Below, piece after piece: positions 1 through 7,955 of a stretch of DNA of 39,232 nucleotides (positions are counted from its first letter, which is position 1; every line of letters begins with the position of its first letter). The notes beneath the pieces were generated by a model. That model ran no database searches, had not been told where the DNA came from, and was given only the letters and a program-made list of their open reading frames with translations. This DNA is from Dehalococcoidia bacterium. GTDB taxonomy: Bacteria; Chloroflexota; Dehalococcoidia; Lucifugimonadales; Lucifugimonadaceae. Made by a program: the position numbers and the translations under genes. The stretch covers positions 1 to 39,232 of the forward strand of contig JAAZYK010000002.1 in NCBI GenBank assembly GCA_014239685.1, read 5' to 3'.

Positions 1-369
1 GACACCGTGGAGGCCGCCGGAAACCTGGTATGACTTGCCACCAAACTTGCCACCTGCGTGGAGTGTGGTCATGACGGTTTCGACACCGGTTTTACCAGTG
101 GTTTCGTGCTTGTCGACGGGAATCCCGCGACCGTTGTCTATGACAGTTACTGAACCGTCACCGTGGATGGTGATGTCTACTTGATCGCAGAAGCCTGCCA
201 TCGCTTCGTCTACGGCGTTGTCTACGATTTCCCAGATGAGGTGTTGCAGACCTGACGGGCCGGTGCTGCCGATGTACATTCCGGGGCGAAGTCTTACAGC
301 CTCTAGACCTTCGAGGACGGTGATATCGGAGGCGTCATAACTCTCCGGGTTGACCGGGGCCTGTGCCAT
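1..369 (-). CDS. gyrB: DNA gyrase subunit B (or ParE), N-terminal part, cut by window edge
   Basis: This is the first 123 codons of a type IIA topoisomerase ATPase subunit, which supplies the ATP-driven step of DNA supercoiling. I translated the minus strand from the ATG at 369-367. The GHKL ATPase motifs are present in order: [13 protein letters not shown], an [10 protein letters not shown] block with the Mg-binding Asn, the DNGRGIP motif, and GGLHGV at the window edge. A strong AGGAG ribosome site lies just upstream of the ATG. The rest of the gene lies outside the window. GyrB and ParE cannot be separated with certainty from this fragment; gyrB is the more likely name. The next gene is divergent. 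Confidence 0.93.
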   Translation of the reverse strand, partial: MAQAPVNPESYDASDITVLEGLEAVRLRPGMYIGSTGPSGLQHLIWEIVDNAVDEAMAGFCDQVDITIHGDGSVTVIDNGRGIPVDKHETTGKTGVETVMTTLHAGGKFGGKSYQVSGGLHGV

Positions 370-658
370 CGAGTCTCCTTAGCGATCGTTGGGCGCGTTT
401 GTCATTGTCCCGGGGTGAGAATCCGGAATAAAAATGAACGCGTGACGTTTCTGATGAGGACGGGGTTAATGGGGCGTCGATTTCTAGATTAGCGCCGCAT
501 CGGCGAGTAGCCAGCCCAAGGGGCGAAGCCTCGCGCGCGCTTGTCCCTATGTATGGACGGTACGCGATGTCTCAATCGTAACACAAACGTGGAGACGTAT
601 CGAAAATACCGCCTGGTTATTTCGATGATTCACCGGGGCTGGAAAGGGCCAGTTTTGC
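370..658. other. Divergent intergenic region between gyrB and the DUF1294 gene
   Basis: This stretch of 289 bases should hold the promoters of both flanking genes. I see no confident -35/-10 pair, no RNA gene and no coding frame with protein-like composition. A GGAAAGG ribosome site for the downstream gene lies near 641-647. Confidence 0.4.
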
Positions 659-946
659 ATGAATGATTTCACCGTATTCGGGGTCGTCGCCGGGTACTTG
701 AGCGTGGTCAATATCTGGTCTGCCGCACTCGTTTGGTGGGATAAACGTCACGCTAGGCTCGGGCGACGCCGTATTCGGGAACGTACGTTGTACCTGTCTG
801 CTTTCCTAGGAGGATTTTTCGGTGGAGTGTGGGCGATGCGTGGTTTCCGTCATAAAACAGTGAAGAGTGCGTTCATCTGGCGTTACGCTGTGGCCGCCAC
901 GGCACATTTATCGATCTGTATTGTTGCGATTGTGCTGATGATTTGA
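659..946 (+). CDS. DUF1294 family small membrane protein
   Basis: This 95-residue protein matches the DUF1294 family pattern. It has a hydrophobic N-terminal helix (about residues 8-26) and then a WWDKRHARLGRRRIRE block, which corresponds to the family's DK..A.....RI.E motif. A GGFFGG turn, an FRHKTVKSAF motif and a C-terminal hydrophobic helix (about 73-94) follow. It is probably an inner-membrane protein; its function is unknown. Some family members are fused to cold-shock domains, but none is present here. A GGAAAGG ribosome site precedes the ATG. The next gene on the same strand starts 168 bases later and is probably a separate unit. Confidence 0.85.
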   Translation: MNDFTVFGVVAGYLSVVNIWSAALVWWDKRHARLGRRRIRERTLYLSAFLGGFFGGVWAMRGFRHKTVKSAFIWRYAVAATAHLSICIVAIVLMI

Positions 947-990
947 AGTGAATTCTGAGGCGTGGGCAGAAACAGATTTCTATGCGGGGA

Positions 991-996
991 TATAAT
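991..996 (+). promoter_or_regulatory. Candidate -10 box upstream of the E1 alpha gene
   Basis: A perfect TATAAT lies 118 bases before the E1 alpha start codon. No matching -35 box is visible at 16-18 bases upstream, so this is a weak call. If used, it would leave a leader of about 110 nt. I see no -24/-12 sigma-54 signature of the kind known for some acetoin operons. Confidence 0.3.
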
Positions 997-1114
997 CACG
1001 CTGCCTCGCGGGGATATCAGGCTCCAGATTTTGATCGTTATAGATCGGACTTCATGAACTTCCCGATATCTTCAAAGTAAGTACAACCTTTCAAAACGCC
1101 TGAGGAGGCATCCC

Positions 1115-2104
1115 TTGGCCATCGATAAAGATCTCTTGATGCTGATGCTCCGACGCATGTGGACGATCCGACATTTCGAGGAGACGGTGATCGACATCTA
1201 CGCCAAAGGCGAGTTCGGCGGCGCCGCCCACCCGTATATCGGCGAAGAGGCTGTGGCCGTGGGCGCCTGCGTCGCCATGCAGGACACTGATTACATCGCC
1301 GGCAACCACCGCTCACACGGCCACCCACTTGCTAAGGGGGGAGACCCAAAGCGCGCCATGGCGGAGTTACTCGGCCGTGTAGATGGCTACTGCAAGGGCA
1401 AGGGAGGCTCTATGCATCTTGCTGACTTTTCCGTCGGGATCCTCGGCGAGTCCGGGATTCTTGGATCCTCACTGCCGGTGGCGACCGGAGCGGCGTTGGC
1501 ATCCAAGATCAAAGGCGATGACTTTATATCGGCGGTGTTCTTTGGTGACGGAGCTTCGAACCAGGGCGCTTGCCACGAGTCTATGAACCTGGCGTCTGTT
1601 TGGAAGCTGCCGATCATCTTTATTTGTGAGAATAACCAGTACGCCGTGACGACGTCGTACCGGGACACTGTTGCGGTGGAGCACGTCTCCGACCGCGCGA
1701 GTGCCTACAACATGCCAGGAGTGCTTGTAGACGGCCAGGACGTGGTCGCCATGTATGAGGCGGTCAGCGTGGCGATCGAGCGCGCTCGTGCCGGCGAAGG
1801 GCCGAGCCTTGTCGAGGGCCTTACCTATCGATATGAAGAACACTCGCTGGGCCTAGGGCGGATCCGCCGTGGCGAGTACCGGCCGGAAGAAGAAATTGAG
1901 AGGTGGCGCGAGCGTGATCCGATCGTGATCCACGAGAAACGCCTGGTTGAACAGGGGATTGCGACACAAGAAGAGTGCGATGCCGTGAAGGACGAGGTCA
2001 GAAAAGAGATCGATGAGGCGTTGGAATTCGCCCGAAACAGTCCGTTCCCGGAACCCGAGGAATTGTTTGACGACATGTTCGCGAACCCGATTCCGCAAGC
2101 CTAG
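1115..2104 (+). CDS. acoA: Thiamine-diphosphate 2-oxoacid/acetoin dehydrogenase E1 component, alpha subunit
   Basis: This subunit binds thiamine diphosphate and carries out the decarboxylation or cleavage half-reaction of pyruvate- or acetoin-dehydrogenase-type complexes in the cytoplasm. The 329-residue length is typical of short bacterial E1 alpha. The ThDP motif runs from GDG (residues 144-146) to NN (173-174). RSHGHPLAKGGD (about 66-77) and GKGGSMH (95-101) are classic for AcoA/PdhA. A GAGGAGG ribosome site at 1102-1108 lies 6 bases before the TTG at 1115 and fixes that start. The E1 beta gene follows on the same strand. Pyruvate dehydrogenase is the alternative; the AcoX-like gene further on favours an acetoin-type complex. 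The name is a best guess. Confidence 0.88.
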   Translation: MAIDKDLLMLMLRRMWTIRHFEETVIDIYAKGEFGGAAHPYIGEEAVAVGACVAMQDTDYIAGNHRSHGHPLAKGGDPKRAMAELLGRVDGYCKGKGGSMHLADFSVGILGESGILGSSLPVATGAALASKIKGDDFISAVFFGDGASNQGACHESMNLASVWKLPIIFICENNQYAVTTSYRDTVAVEHVSDRASAYNMPGVLVDGQDVVAMYEAVSVAIERARAGEGPSLVEGLTYRYEEHSLGLGRIRRGEYRPEEEIERWRERDPIVIHEKRLVEQGIATQEECDAVKDEVRKEIDEALEFARNSPFPEPEELFDDMFANPIPQA

Positions 2105-2175
2105 TCGCCCGAAATATTTCAGGGTAAGCCTCCAAATTTCCGGAAACGACCGGACGTAAAGCGAGTTTTAAAACC

Positions 2176-3159
2176 GTGCCAGAAACAGTATTTGTAAACG
2201 CAATCAATGAAGCGCTACAAGAAGAGATGGAGCGGGACGAGTCCGTTTTCATCATGGGCGAGGACATCAAACGCTCGATTTACGGAGCGACGATGGGTCT
2301 CCTCGAAGAGTTTGGAGAGAAGCGTGTACTGGATACACCCCTGTCCGAGAACGCTTTCTTCGGCGCCGCTGTGGGGGCTGCAGCTGTCGGAATGAGGCCA
2401 GTGGTCGAAACGCTGACGAGCTTTATGTGGGTCGCGATGGACCAGCTCGTGAGCCAGGCCGCCAAGATGCGTTATATGTTTGGTGGACAGGTCAACCTAC
2501 CTGTCGTTTACAGGGCCACGATGTACTACGGTGGAGGATCGGCGGCACACCACTCGGATCGCTCGTACCCGATGTTTATGAACATGCCGGGTCTTAAGAT
2601 CGTTGCGCCTTCGAACTCGGCCGACATGAAGGGACTGATGAAGACGGCGATCCGAGATGACGATGTAGTGATCATGTTTGAGGACGGGACCCTATTTGGG
2701 AATCGGGGTGATGTGCCGGCCAACGAGGATCTGCCTAACGGTGAGCTGCTTATCCCATTTGGGCAGGCGAACACGCTCCGCGAGGGAACCGATGTCACAG
2801 TGGTGGCAATTGCTGGTTCTGTGCCGCACGCGATAGCCGCTGCGGACGAACTTGAGGCCGATGGTATATCGGTCGAGGTGATCGACCCACGAACGCTTGT
2901 CCCATTGGACAAAGGGGCCATCCTGGAATCTGTCGAGAGGACGGGACGGCTTGTGATTGCAGACCCAGCACATAAGGTGTGCAGCGCGGCGTCGGAGATT
3001 GCGTCTATCGTGGCCGAAGAAGGCTTCTGGTCCCTGCAGGCGCCGATCGTTAAGGTGGCCTCAGAGCAGGTCCATATCCCATACAGCCCGGTACTGGAAA
3101 AGCTGGTCTACCCCACGAAAGAAAAAATTGTCACCGCGGTGAAGGGCACGCTGGAGTAG
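2176..3159 (+). CDS. acoB: 2-oxoacid/acetoin dehydrogenase E1 component, beta subunit
   Basis: This is the partner of the preceding E1 alpha in an alpha2-beta2 thiamine-diphosphate decarboxylase. The 327 residues show the transketolase pyrimidine-binding domain, beginning NAINEALQEEMERDE. It includes MGEDI (about 27-31), the TPLSENAFFGAAVGAA block and AAHHSDRSYPMF. A transketolase C-terminal domain follows, with IDPRTLVPLD near residue 236. The start is GTG at 2176, with only a poor ribosome site upstream. The gene is 71 bases from the end of E1 alpha and probably co-transcribed. It overlaps one copy of a 15-base imperfect repeat (2165-2179) whose second copy lies upstream of the next gene. 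Confidence 0.88.
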   Translation: MPETVFVNAINEALQEEMERDESVFIMGEDIKRSIYGATMGLLEEFGEKRVLDTPLSENAFFGAAVGAAAVGMRPVVETLTSFMWVAMDQLVSQAAKMRYMFGGQVNLPVVYRATMYYGGGSAAHHSDRSYPMFMNMPGLKIVAPSNSADMKGLMKTAIRDDDVVIMFEDGTLFGNRGDVPANEDLPNGELLIPFGQANTLREGTDVTVVAIAGSVPHAIAAADELEADGISVEVIDPRTLVPLDKGAILESVERTGRLVIADPAHKVCSAASEIASIVAEEGFWSLQAPIVKVASEQVHIPYSPVLEKLVYPTKEKIVTAVKGTLE

Positions 3160-3262
3160 GCTTCGGCGTCTTTTGTGTTATTGAAACGGGGCTCTTGGGC
3201 CGGTTTTGAAACCGTGCACGGGGGTCCCGTTGTTAGGTTGGCATTAGAACGGAGCGGATCTG

Positions 3263-3964
3263 TTGAATCCGGAGCTCGAGAACTGTAAGGCCCTTACTTT
3301 TGATCTGTTCGGGACTGTGTTGGATCTCGGAGGCAGTTTGACGCCGTTTATTGGCCAATTTTTGACGGTAAAAGGATCGGATGCTGATCCGGCAGAGTTC
3401 TGGGCGCAGTGGCGGTATCGGCAACGAATTGAGCAGTATCAGGACAATATCGTTGATCTTGGCCACTCTGGTTATCTCGAGGTCGCTCGACGAGCTTTTG
3501 CCTACGTCCTCAAGTTGAACGATGTTGAGGCGACCCGGGATGAGATTAAGGATTTCATGGTCGCCTGGCAGAGTCTGACGCCGTTTCCTGAAGTTGTTGC
3601 TGGTCTTGAGCGTTTGAAGACCAGATTTAAGCTTGTTGCGCTTTCAAACGGCGAGCCAGATTTCCTTGCCCACCTGGTGAAGAACCGCATCAAATGGGAC
3701 TTTGATGATGTTATTTCGGTACAGGTCGTGGGTGCGTTTAAACCACATCCCGGTGTCTACCGGCGGGCGGCACACATTCTTGGGCTTGAGATAGGTGAGT
3801 GTTTGATGGTTTCGGCGAACTCGTTTGACGTGATGGGGGCGCGGGCATGCGGTATGCGTGGTGCGTTCGTGAATCGTTACGCGCTGCCGTATGAGGATTC
3901 GCCGCATGTGCCTGATGTGACGGTAGCCAACTTTACGGAGCTCGCAGATTCGCTCCTAGCATAG
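3263..3964 (+). CDS. (S)-2-haloacid dehalogenase-like HAD hydrolase (type II)
   Basis: This 233-residue HAD-superfamily hydrolase aligns with L-2-haloacid dehalogenases, which replace the halogen of 2-haloalkanoates with a hydroxyl. All signature residues can be placed: nucleophile Asp14 in FDLFGTV, Arg51 in the cap, Ser128-Asn129 in LSNG, Lys160 and Tyr166 in FKPHPGVY, and Ser184/Asn186/Asp189 in VSANSFDVMGA. Their spacing follows the known family order. The start is TTG at 3263 with GGAG at 3251-3254. The gene follows E1 beta on the same strand after 103 bases and converges with the S51 peptidase. The real substrate may be another small organophosphate or halo-acid. Confidence 0.8.
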   Translation: MNPELENCKALTFDLFGTVLDLGGSLTPFIGQFLTVKGSDADPAEFWAQWRYRQRIEQYQDNIVDLGHSGYLEVARRAFAYVLKLNDVEATRDEIKDFMVAWQSLTPFPEVVAGLERLKTRFKLVALSNGEPDFLAHLVKNRIKWDFDDVISVQVVGAFKPHPGVYRRAAHILGLEIGECLMVSANSFDVMGARACGMRGAFVNRYALPYEDSPHVPDVTVANFTELADSLLA

Positions 3965-3985
3965 GGGGCGTATGACAATCCACCA

Positions 3986-4690
3986 TCAATCTCCACCCAG
4001 GTATCTCGCATCGAGCGGCGTCTCTTTGTAGCCGTCGCCGTCTCGTTCAACACGGTATGCTCGGCAGCCCGGGTCCTGGGTGACGATTTCGTGCAACTCG
4101 TCGCCTATGTAGTGGATGGCGCAGTTGTCGTCCGTGGCAATCCCGCCAGAGACCTCGCCGGAAGCGATCAGTCTTCGGTATGTGGACGGTCGCTCTGGAT
4201 GACCGCTGTAGTGGGTGGAGTTGCTGCCCTTGAGCAGGCCAGTGCACTTCAGTGCCGTCAGCCCGCCGGGAATCGAGTCCGTGATGCAGTCGTCGAACCA
4301 GCAGATTGACCCAGCACTAGTGCCTGAGAGGATGATTCCGGCCTCCCAAGCCTCGCGCATGATCTCACCGAACCCCCACTCGTTCCACAGGGCCATCAGA
4401 TTCTTGGTGCTGCCTCCGCCGACATAGATTATGTCGTGCTTCATCACGTAGGAGCGAATGTCCTTCTGTGGCGGTGAGTACAGGCTCAAGTGAGACGTCT
4501 CAGTGTTATGCCGGCCGAATTCTTGATAAAAGGTCGCGATGTTCTGGGCGTTGTCGCCGGTGGCAGATCCTACGTAACAGACTTTCGGCCGCGATTTATC
4601 TGACAGTGTCAGGAGGTGCTCACGAAGTAGCGGGCGTTTCCACTGTGGGGGGAAGAAGTCGCCGCCGATGCCGAAGATTTGCTTGTCCAA
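3986..4690 (-). CDS. Peptidase S51 (dipeptidase E-like) family protein
   Basis: This 234-residue cytoplasmic serine peptidase-type protein has a class-I-glutaminase-like fold. Known S51 members are dipeptidase E (Asp-X dipeptides) and cyanophycinase. The nucleophile elbow GTSAGS (about residues 123-128) carries the catalytic Ser. The VGGGSTKNLMALW block and SATGDN upstream of it are family features. The length matches PepE (about 230). The start is TTG at 4690, supported by AGGAG nine bases upstream. It lies 59 bases downstream of tag on the same strand and probably shares its transcript. Substrate preference cannot be read from the sequence. Confidence 0.82.
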   Translation of the reverse strand: MDKQIFGIGGDFFPPQWKRPLLREHLLTLSDKSRPKVCYVGSATGDNAQNIATFYQEFGRHNTETSHLSLYSPPQKDIRSYVMKHDIIYVGGGSTKNLMALWNEWGFGEIMREAWEAGIILSGTSAGSICWFDDCITDSIPGGLTALKCTGLLKGSNSTHYSGHPERPSTYRRLIASGEVSGGIATDDNCAIHYIGDELHEIVTQDPGCRAYRVERDGDGYKETPLDARYLGGD

Positions 4691-4749
4691 TTCCGCTGCT
4701 CCTGGAACTCAGATTGTCTGTGAATACCTGATGACTACCGGAACCGGGA

Positions 4750-5310
4750 TCATACTTCGTTGTAGCGGAAGCATGTGATTACATGATCATTCACCATGCC
4801 GGTTGATTGCATATATGCGTACACGGTTGTTGGTCCTACAAAGCGAAATCCTCGATTCTTGAGGGCTTTGCTCATCGAAATCGATACCTCGGTTGTAGTT
4901 TGAACGTCACTGATCGTCTCTGGCGAGTTCTTGATCGACTGGCCTCCAGCCAAACTCCACAGGTAGGTATCCAGACTTCCAAACTCGGCCTGTATGACCA
5001 ACGAGGTAATGGCATTGTGGATGGTCGCTTCGATCTTGCCCTGATGCCGCACAATCCTGGCGTCCTGGGCGAGTCTTTCGACATCAGATTTACCGTAAGT
5101 TGAAATAGTGGCTAGATCGAAGTTCGCAAACGCAGCTCGATAGCCTTCGCGCTTGTTGAGGATCGTTTGCCAGCTTAATCCGGCCTGCGATCCTTCTAGG
5201 ACCAGCATCTCAAACAAGTGGATGTCGTCGTGCGACGGCACGCCCCATTCAGTGTCGTGATACTCGGCCATCAGGTCGTTCCTTGAGGCCCATTCACATC
5301 GAGCAATCAT
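4750..5310 (-). CDS. tag: DNA-3-methyladenine glycosylase I
   Basis: This base-excision repair enzyme removes 3-methyladenine from alkylated DNA. Its 186 residues match the E. coli Tag length of 187. The zinc ligands line up one residue on from E. coli: Cys5, His18, His176 and Cys180 (VNDHVITC). YHDTEWGVP and LEGSQAGLSW, with the conserved Glu39, form the base-recognition site. FRFVGPTTVYAYMQ near the C-terminus is also typical. The ribosome site is poor. Upstream is a 335-base divergent gap facing the E2 gene; downstream is the S51 peptidase gene. Confidence 0.95.
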   Translation of the reverse strand: MIARCEWASRNDLMAEYHDTEWGVPSHDDIHLFEMLVLEGSQAGLSWQTILNKREGYRAAFANFDLATISTYGKSDVERLAQDARIVRHQGKIEATIHNAITSLVIQAEFGSLDTYLWSLAGGQSIKNSPETISDVQTTTEVSISMSKALKNRGFRFVGPTTVYAYMQSTGMVNDHVITCFRYNEV

Positions 5311-5645
5311 TCAGTTGGTATCACCGGAGGCACAAATTTTATAAACCCGCTGTATCCACACGGCATCGTACCTGTTAGTCGGTGCTCCTTGCCGCCGTCA
5401 TGTCGCCTACGGCTGTGGCGTGTGCGTCCGATCGCGATGTGAAGGACACCAGATTGAACGGCCCTAGTGGTGCACTTACTTCTGTTCTGGACGGTGAGAC
5501 GGTGTTATTGGATACGCTTGTGGTCGGGTAGATCACTCTCCACCTCTGGCTGAACACATCCGGTGCGATGTATGCTTTCGCCGCTGGCGTGATTTGTTTG
5601 CGCCGCTCTTAGTCCACTCGTTATCAGCAGACCAGGGAACGCCGT
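5311..5645. other. Divergent intergenic region between tag and the E2 gene
   Basis: These 335 bases should contain the promoters of tag (leftward) and of the E2-acoX pair (rightward), but I cannot assign boxes with confidence. An AGGG ribosome site precedes the E2 ATG. A short plus-strand frame at 5382-5531 (GTG start, 49 codons) has a hydrophobic beginning and an AVAC lipobox-like motif. It has no ribosome site and I do not call it a gene. Confidence 0.4.
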
Positions 5646-6866
5646 ATGCCGACCAGAGTTCTTCTCCCCCAATGGGGTATGGGCATGAACGATGGGACCA
5701 TCGTGAAGTGGCTCAAGCATGAAGGCGACGCCGTTGAAGAGGGTGATCCACTCTGTGAGGTCGAATCCGCCAAGGTCAATAGTGAGGTGGAGTCGCCGGG
5801 AGCAGGGACGTTAGCCCGCATCGTTGTTCCTGAGGGGATGACGGTCGATACCGGCACGGTTCTTGCCGTGCTTCTTGCTGCCGGTGAAGAGGCAATAGAT
5901 CTGCCCGAACCGATGATCGATACAAAAGCAAGCGCTCCGGCACCATCGCCGACTCCAGTGGCTGGCCCGCCGGCCGGACCTCGAGGAGCTGTGGGTGGCC
6001 GGCGCCAGATCACCCCGATCGCACGTAAGGTTGCTCGTGAATTGGGAATCGATGTTGAATCGGTAACGGGAAGTGGACCGGGGGGCCGGATACTCGAAGA
6101 CGACGTTCGAGCCGCCGCCGCTGGACCACGCCCGGCAGCGCCAGTCGCTGCGCCGTCGTACCCTGTAGAAGAAGGGCCACCTGTTTCTGAAACCATTCCA
6201 CTAACCGGTCTACGGGCTACCATTTCGAGGCGAATGACCGAAAGCGGTGGCATCCCAACGGTCACGCTGACAACCGAGGCGGATGTCACAAACGCAGTTG
6301 CTATGCAGCGCCAGCTTGTGGGTGAATGGCGATCGCACCGGTTAAGACCGCAGTTCCAGGATTTGGTTCTGGGAGCAACTGCCAGGGCACTAAAAGACCA
6401 CCCACGTATGAACGCCCACTTTGCCGGCGACGAGATTCGGTTGATCGCCGATGTGAACCTGGCGTTTGCCGTTGCCATGCCGGATGGACTTATCGTCCCT
6501 GTCATCCACGGCGCTGGCGGCATGACAACGCTGGACATCGCCCGTCGGGTCCGTGAAGTGATGTCGCGTGTCAAATCCAATGATTTGAAATCGGACGATA
6601 TGCGCTACGGAACTTTCTCCGTCACAAATCTTGGATCTGCAAATGTGGACGCATTTGATCCGTTACTGGACCCACCCCAGGTTGGAATACTTGGAGTTGG
6701 GCGCGTGGTGCAGAAACCTGCCGTGTTTGAGGGTGACATAGTGGCCCGGTCGATGTGCTTCCTGAGCCTGACATTTGACCACCGTGCGGTAGATGGCTTT
6801 CCGGCTGGAGAACTGCTCCGAGCGGTGGTGGCGAACCTTGCGGAACCCGCGTGGATGGCGTCCTGA
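5646..6866 (+). CDS. acoC: Dihydrolipoamide acyltransferase (E2) of a 2-oxoacid/acetoin dehydrogenase complex
   Basis: This is the core E2 subunit, which transfers the acyl group from E1 to CoA. Domain order in 406 residues: one N-terminal lipoyl domain (1-77) with the lipoylated Lys43 in VESAKVNSE, in place of the usual ETDKA; an Ala/Pro-rich linker; a peripheral-subunit-binding domain (about 119-155) with TPIARKVARELGID and the GSGPGGRILEDDV end; a second linker; and the catalytic domain from about 178 with ETIPLTGLR. The active site is FDHRAVDG, His379 and Asp383. An AGGG ribosome site lies about 7 bases before the ATG. Its 3' end overlaps the AcoX-like gene by 16 bases. No E3 gene is in the window. 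Confidence 0.9.
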   Translation: MPTRVLLPQWGMGMNDGTIVKWLKHEGDAVEEGDPLCEVESAKVNSEVESPGAGTLARIVVPEGMTVDTGTVLAVLLAAGEEAIDLPEPMIDTKASAPAPSPTPVAGPPAGPRGAVGGRRQITPIARKVARELGIDVESVTGSGPGGRILEDDVRAAAAGPRPAAPVAAPSYPVEEGPPVSETIPLTGLRATISRRMTESGGIPTVTLTTEADVTNAVAMQRQLVGEWRSHRLRPQFQDLVLGATARALKDHPRMNAHFAGDEIRLIADVNLAFAVAMPDGLIVPVIHGAGGMTTLDIARRVREVMSRVKSNDLKSDDMRYGTFSVTNLGSANVDAFDPLLDPPQVGILGVGRVVQKPAVFEGDIVARSMCFLSLTFDHRAVDGFPAGELLRAVVANLAEPAWMAS

Positions 6867-7855
6867 TTACCGTCGGTATCATCGCCAACCCTGCCGCGGG
6901 CAAAGACATTCGTCGGCTAGTTGCAGCGGGGAGGGTCGTTTCCAATCAGGAGAAGGCCAACACGCTTCGGCGCGTATTCGCCGGGTTGGTCTCGACCGGT
7001 GTGGAGCGTGTAATCGTAATGCCGGACTTGAGCCGACTCGCCGCGCCGGCGATGGAAGACGTCCAAGAGCATATCGAAGCCAGCTATCTGGAGATGCCGC
7101 GTATCGATCATCAGGACGGCTCAACTCGGGCTGCGAAATTGATGGCGGATGAGGGAGCAGGCGCCATTGTGACGCTTGGCGGTGACGGTACGAATCGAGT
7201 CGTCGCCAAGGGCGCGGGTGATGTCCCGCTGGTTCCGATCTCTACTGGTACGAACAATGTGTTTCCTCAGATGGTCGAGGGCACGCTCGCTGGCATTGCT
7301 GCTGGTTCGATTGCCGCCGGCGTAGAGGGTGTAGATGCGGCGATCACCCGGTGCAAGCAGCTCGATATTTTCGTAGATGATGAATGGGTAGATATGGCGT
7401 TGATTGACGCCGCTGTTTCTACCGAGATGTTTGTTGGAGCGCGCGCTGTTTGGAACATGGACACGGTGGAAGAGGTGTTTTTGACTCGGGCGGAACCTGC
7501 CAGCATTGGGATTTCCGCTGTAGGCTCGCGCCTTCAACCTGTATCTATCGACGAGCCGTTCGGACTGCGTATTCGGCTTGGTAATGGTGATGGCCCAACA
7601 GCCCGATCCGTGAGTGCGCCTATAGCGCCCGGGATGGTCCCCGAGGTATTGGTGTCAGAGTGGGGAGTGTTGCAGCCGGGCGAAAGACGGCTTATCGAAA
7701 GACGGCCGGGGACGATCGCACTGGATGGGGAGCGTGAGGTGACATTGCTCCCGGGCCGAAAAGTGGAGATAGTGCTAACGCTCGACGGCCCGAACGTGGT
7801 CGACGTCGCGATGGCGTTACGTTTGCTAGCGCCAAAAACTGACAAAAACGAGTAG
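6851..7855 (+). CDS. acoX: ATP-NAD kinase family protein, AcoX-like
   Basis: This 334-residue protein has an NAD-kinase/diacylglycerol-kinase-type fold. The key signature is TLGGDGTNRVV (about residues 108-118), the GGDGT nucleotide-binding loop. STGTNNVFP near 131 occupies the place of the second NAD-kinase motif. GIIANPAAGKD at residues 9-19 is the typical N-terminal strand and loop. AcoX proteins of this family sit in acetoin operons (Ralstonia-type acoXABC), and their biochemical role is poorly defined. Here the gene overlaps the end of E2 by 16 bases from a GTG at 6851, so translation is likely coupled. The location is the main reason to prefer AcoX over a general NAD kinase. Confidence 0.82.
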   Translation: MDGVLITVGIIANPAAGKDIRRLVAAGRVVSNQEKANTLRRVFAGLVSTGVERVIVMPDLSRLAAPAMEDVQEHIEASYLEMPRIDHQDGSTRAAKLMADEGAGAIVTLGGDGTNRVVAKGAGDVPLVPISTGTNNVFPQMVEGTLAGIAAGSIAAGVEGVDAAITRCKQLDIFVDDEWVDMALIDAAVSTEMFVGARAVWNMDTVEEVFLTRAEPASIGISAVGSRLQPVSIDEPFGLRIRLGNGDGPTARSVSAPIAPGMVPEVLVSEWGVLQPGERRLIERRPGTIALDGEREVTLLPGRKVEIVLTLDGPNVVDVAMALRLLAPKTDKNE

Positions 7856-7955
7856 GGGCGCCGGTGATCCACATTGGATGTAACGGATCGACGGCAAATG
7901 CAAAAGCGCAGCCTCCCGTGAGTGAGTCCCTTGTAGGTAACCGGCCCCACCGGGG

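Noticed and set aside
1038-1328. Minus-strand frames over the E1 alpha gene
   Set aside because: Arg/Pro/Cys-rich composition and complete overlap with a well-supported gene; antisense shadow.
3201-3214. CGGTTT-TG-AAACCG inverted repeat after E1 beta as a terminator
   Set aside because: The loop is too small and no T-run follows; better explained as part of the 15-base repeat.
5382-5531. Short plus-strand frame with lipobox-like AVAC between tag and E2
   Set aside because: Only 49 codons, no ribosome site, Ala rather than Leu/Val at the -3 lipobox position, and no recognisable family; probably chance in a promoter region.
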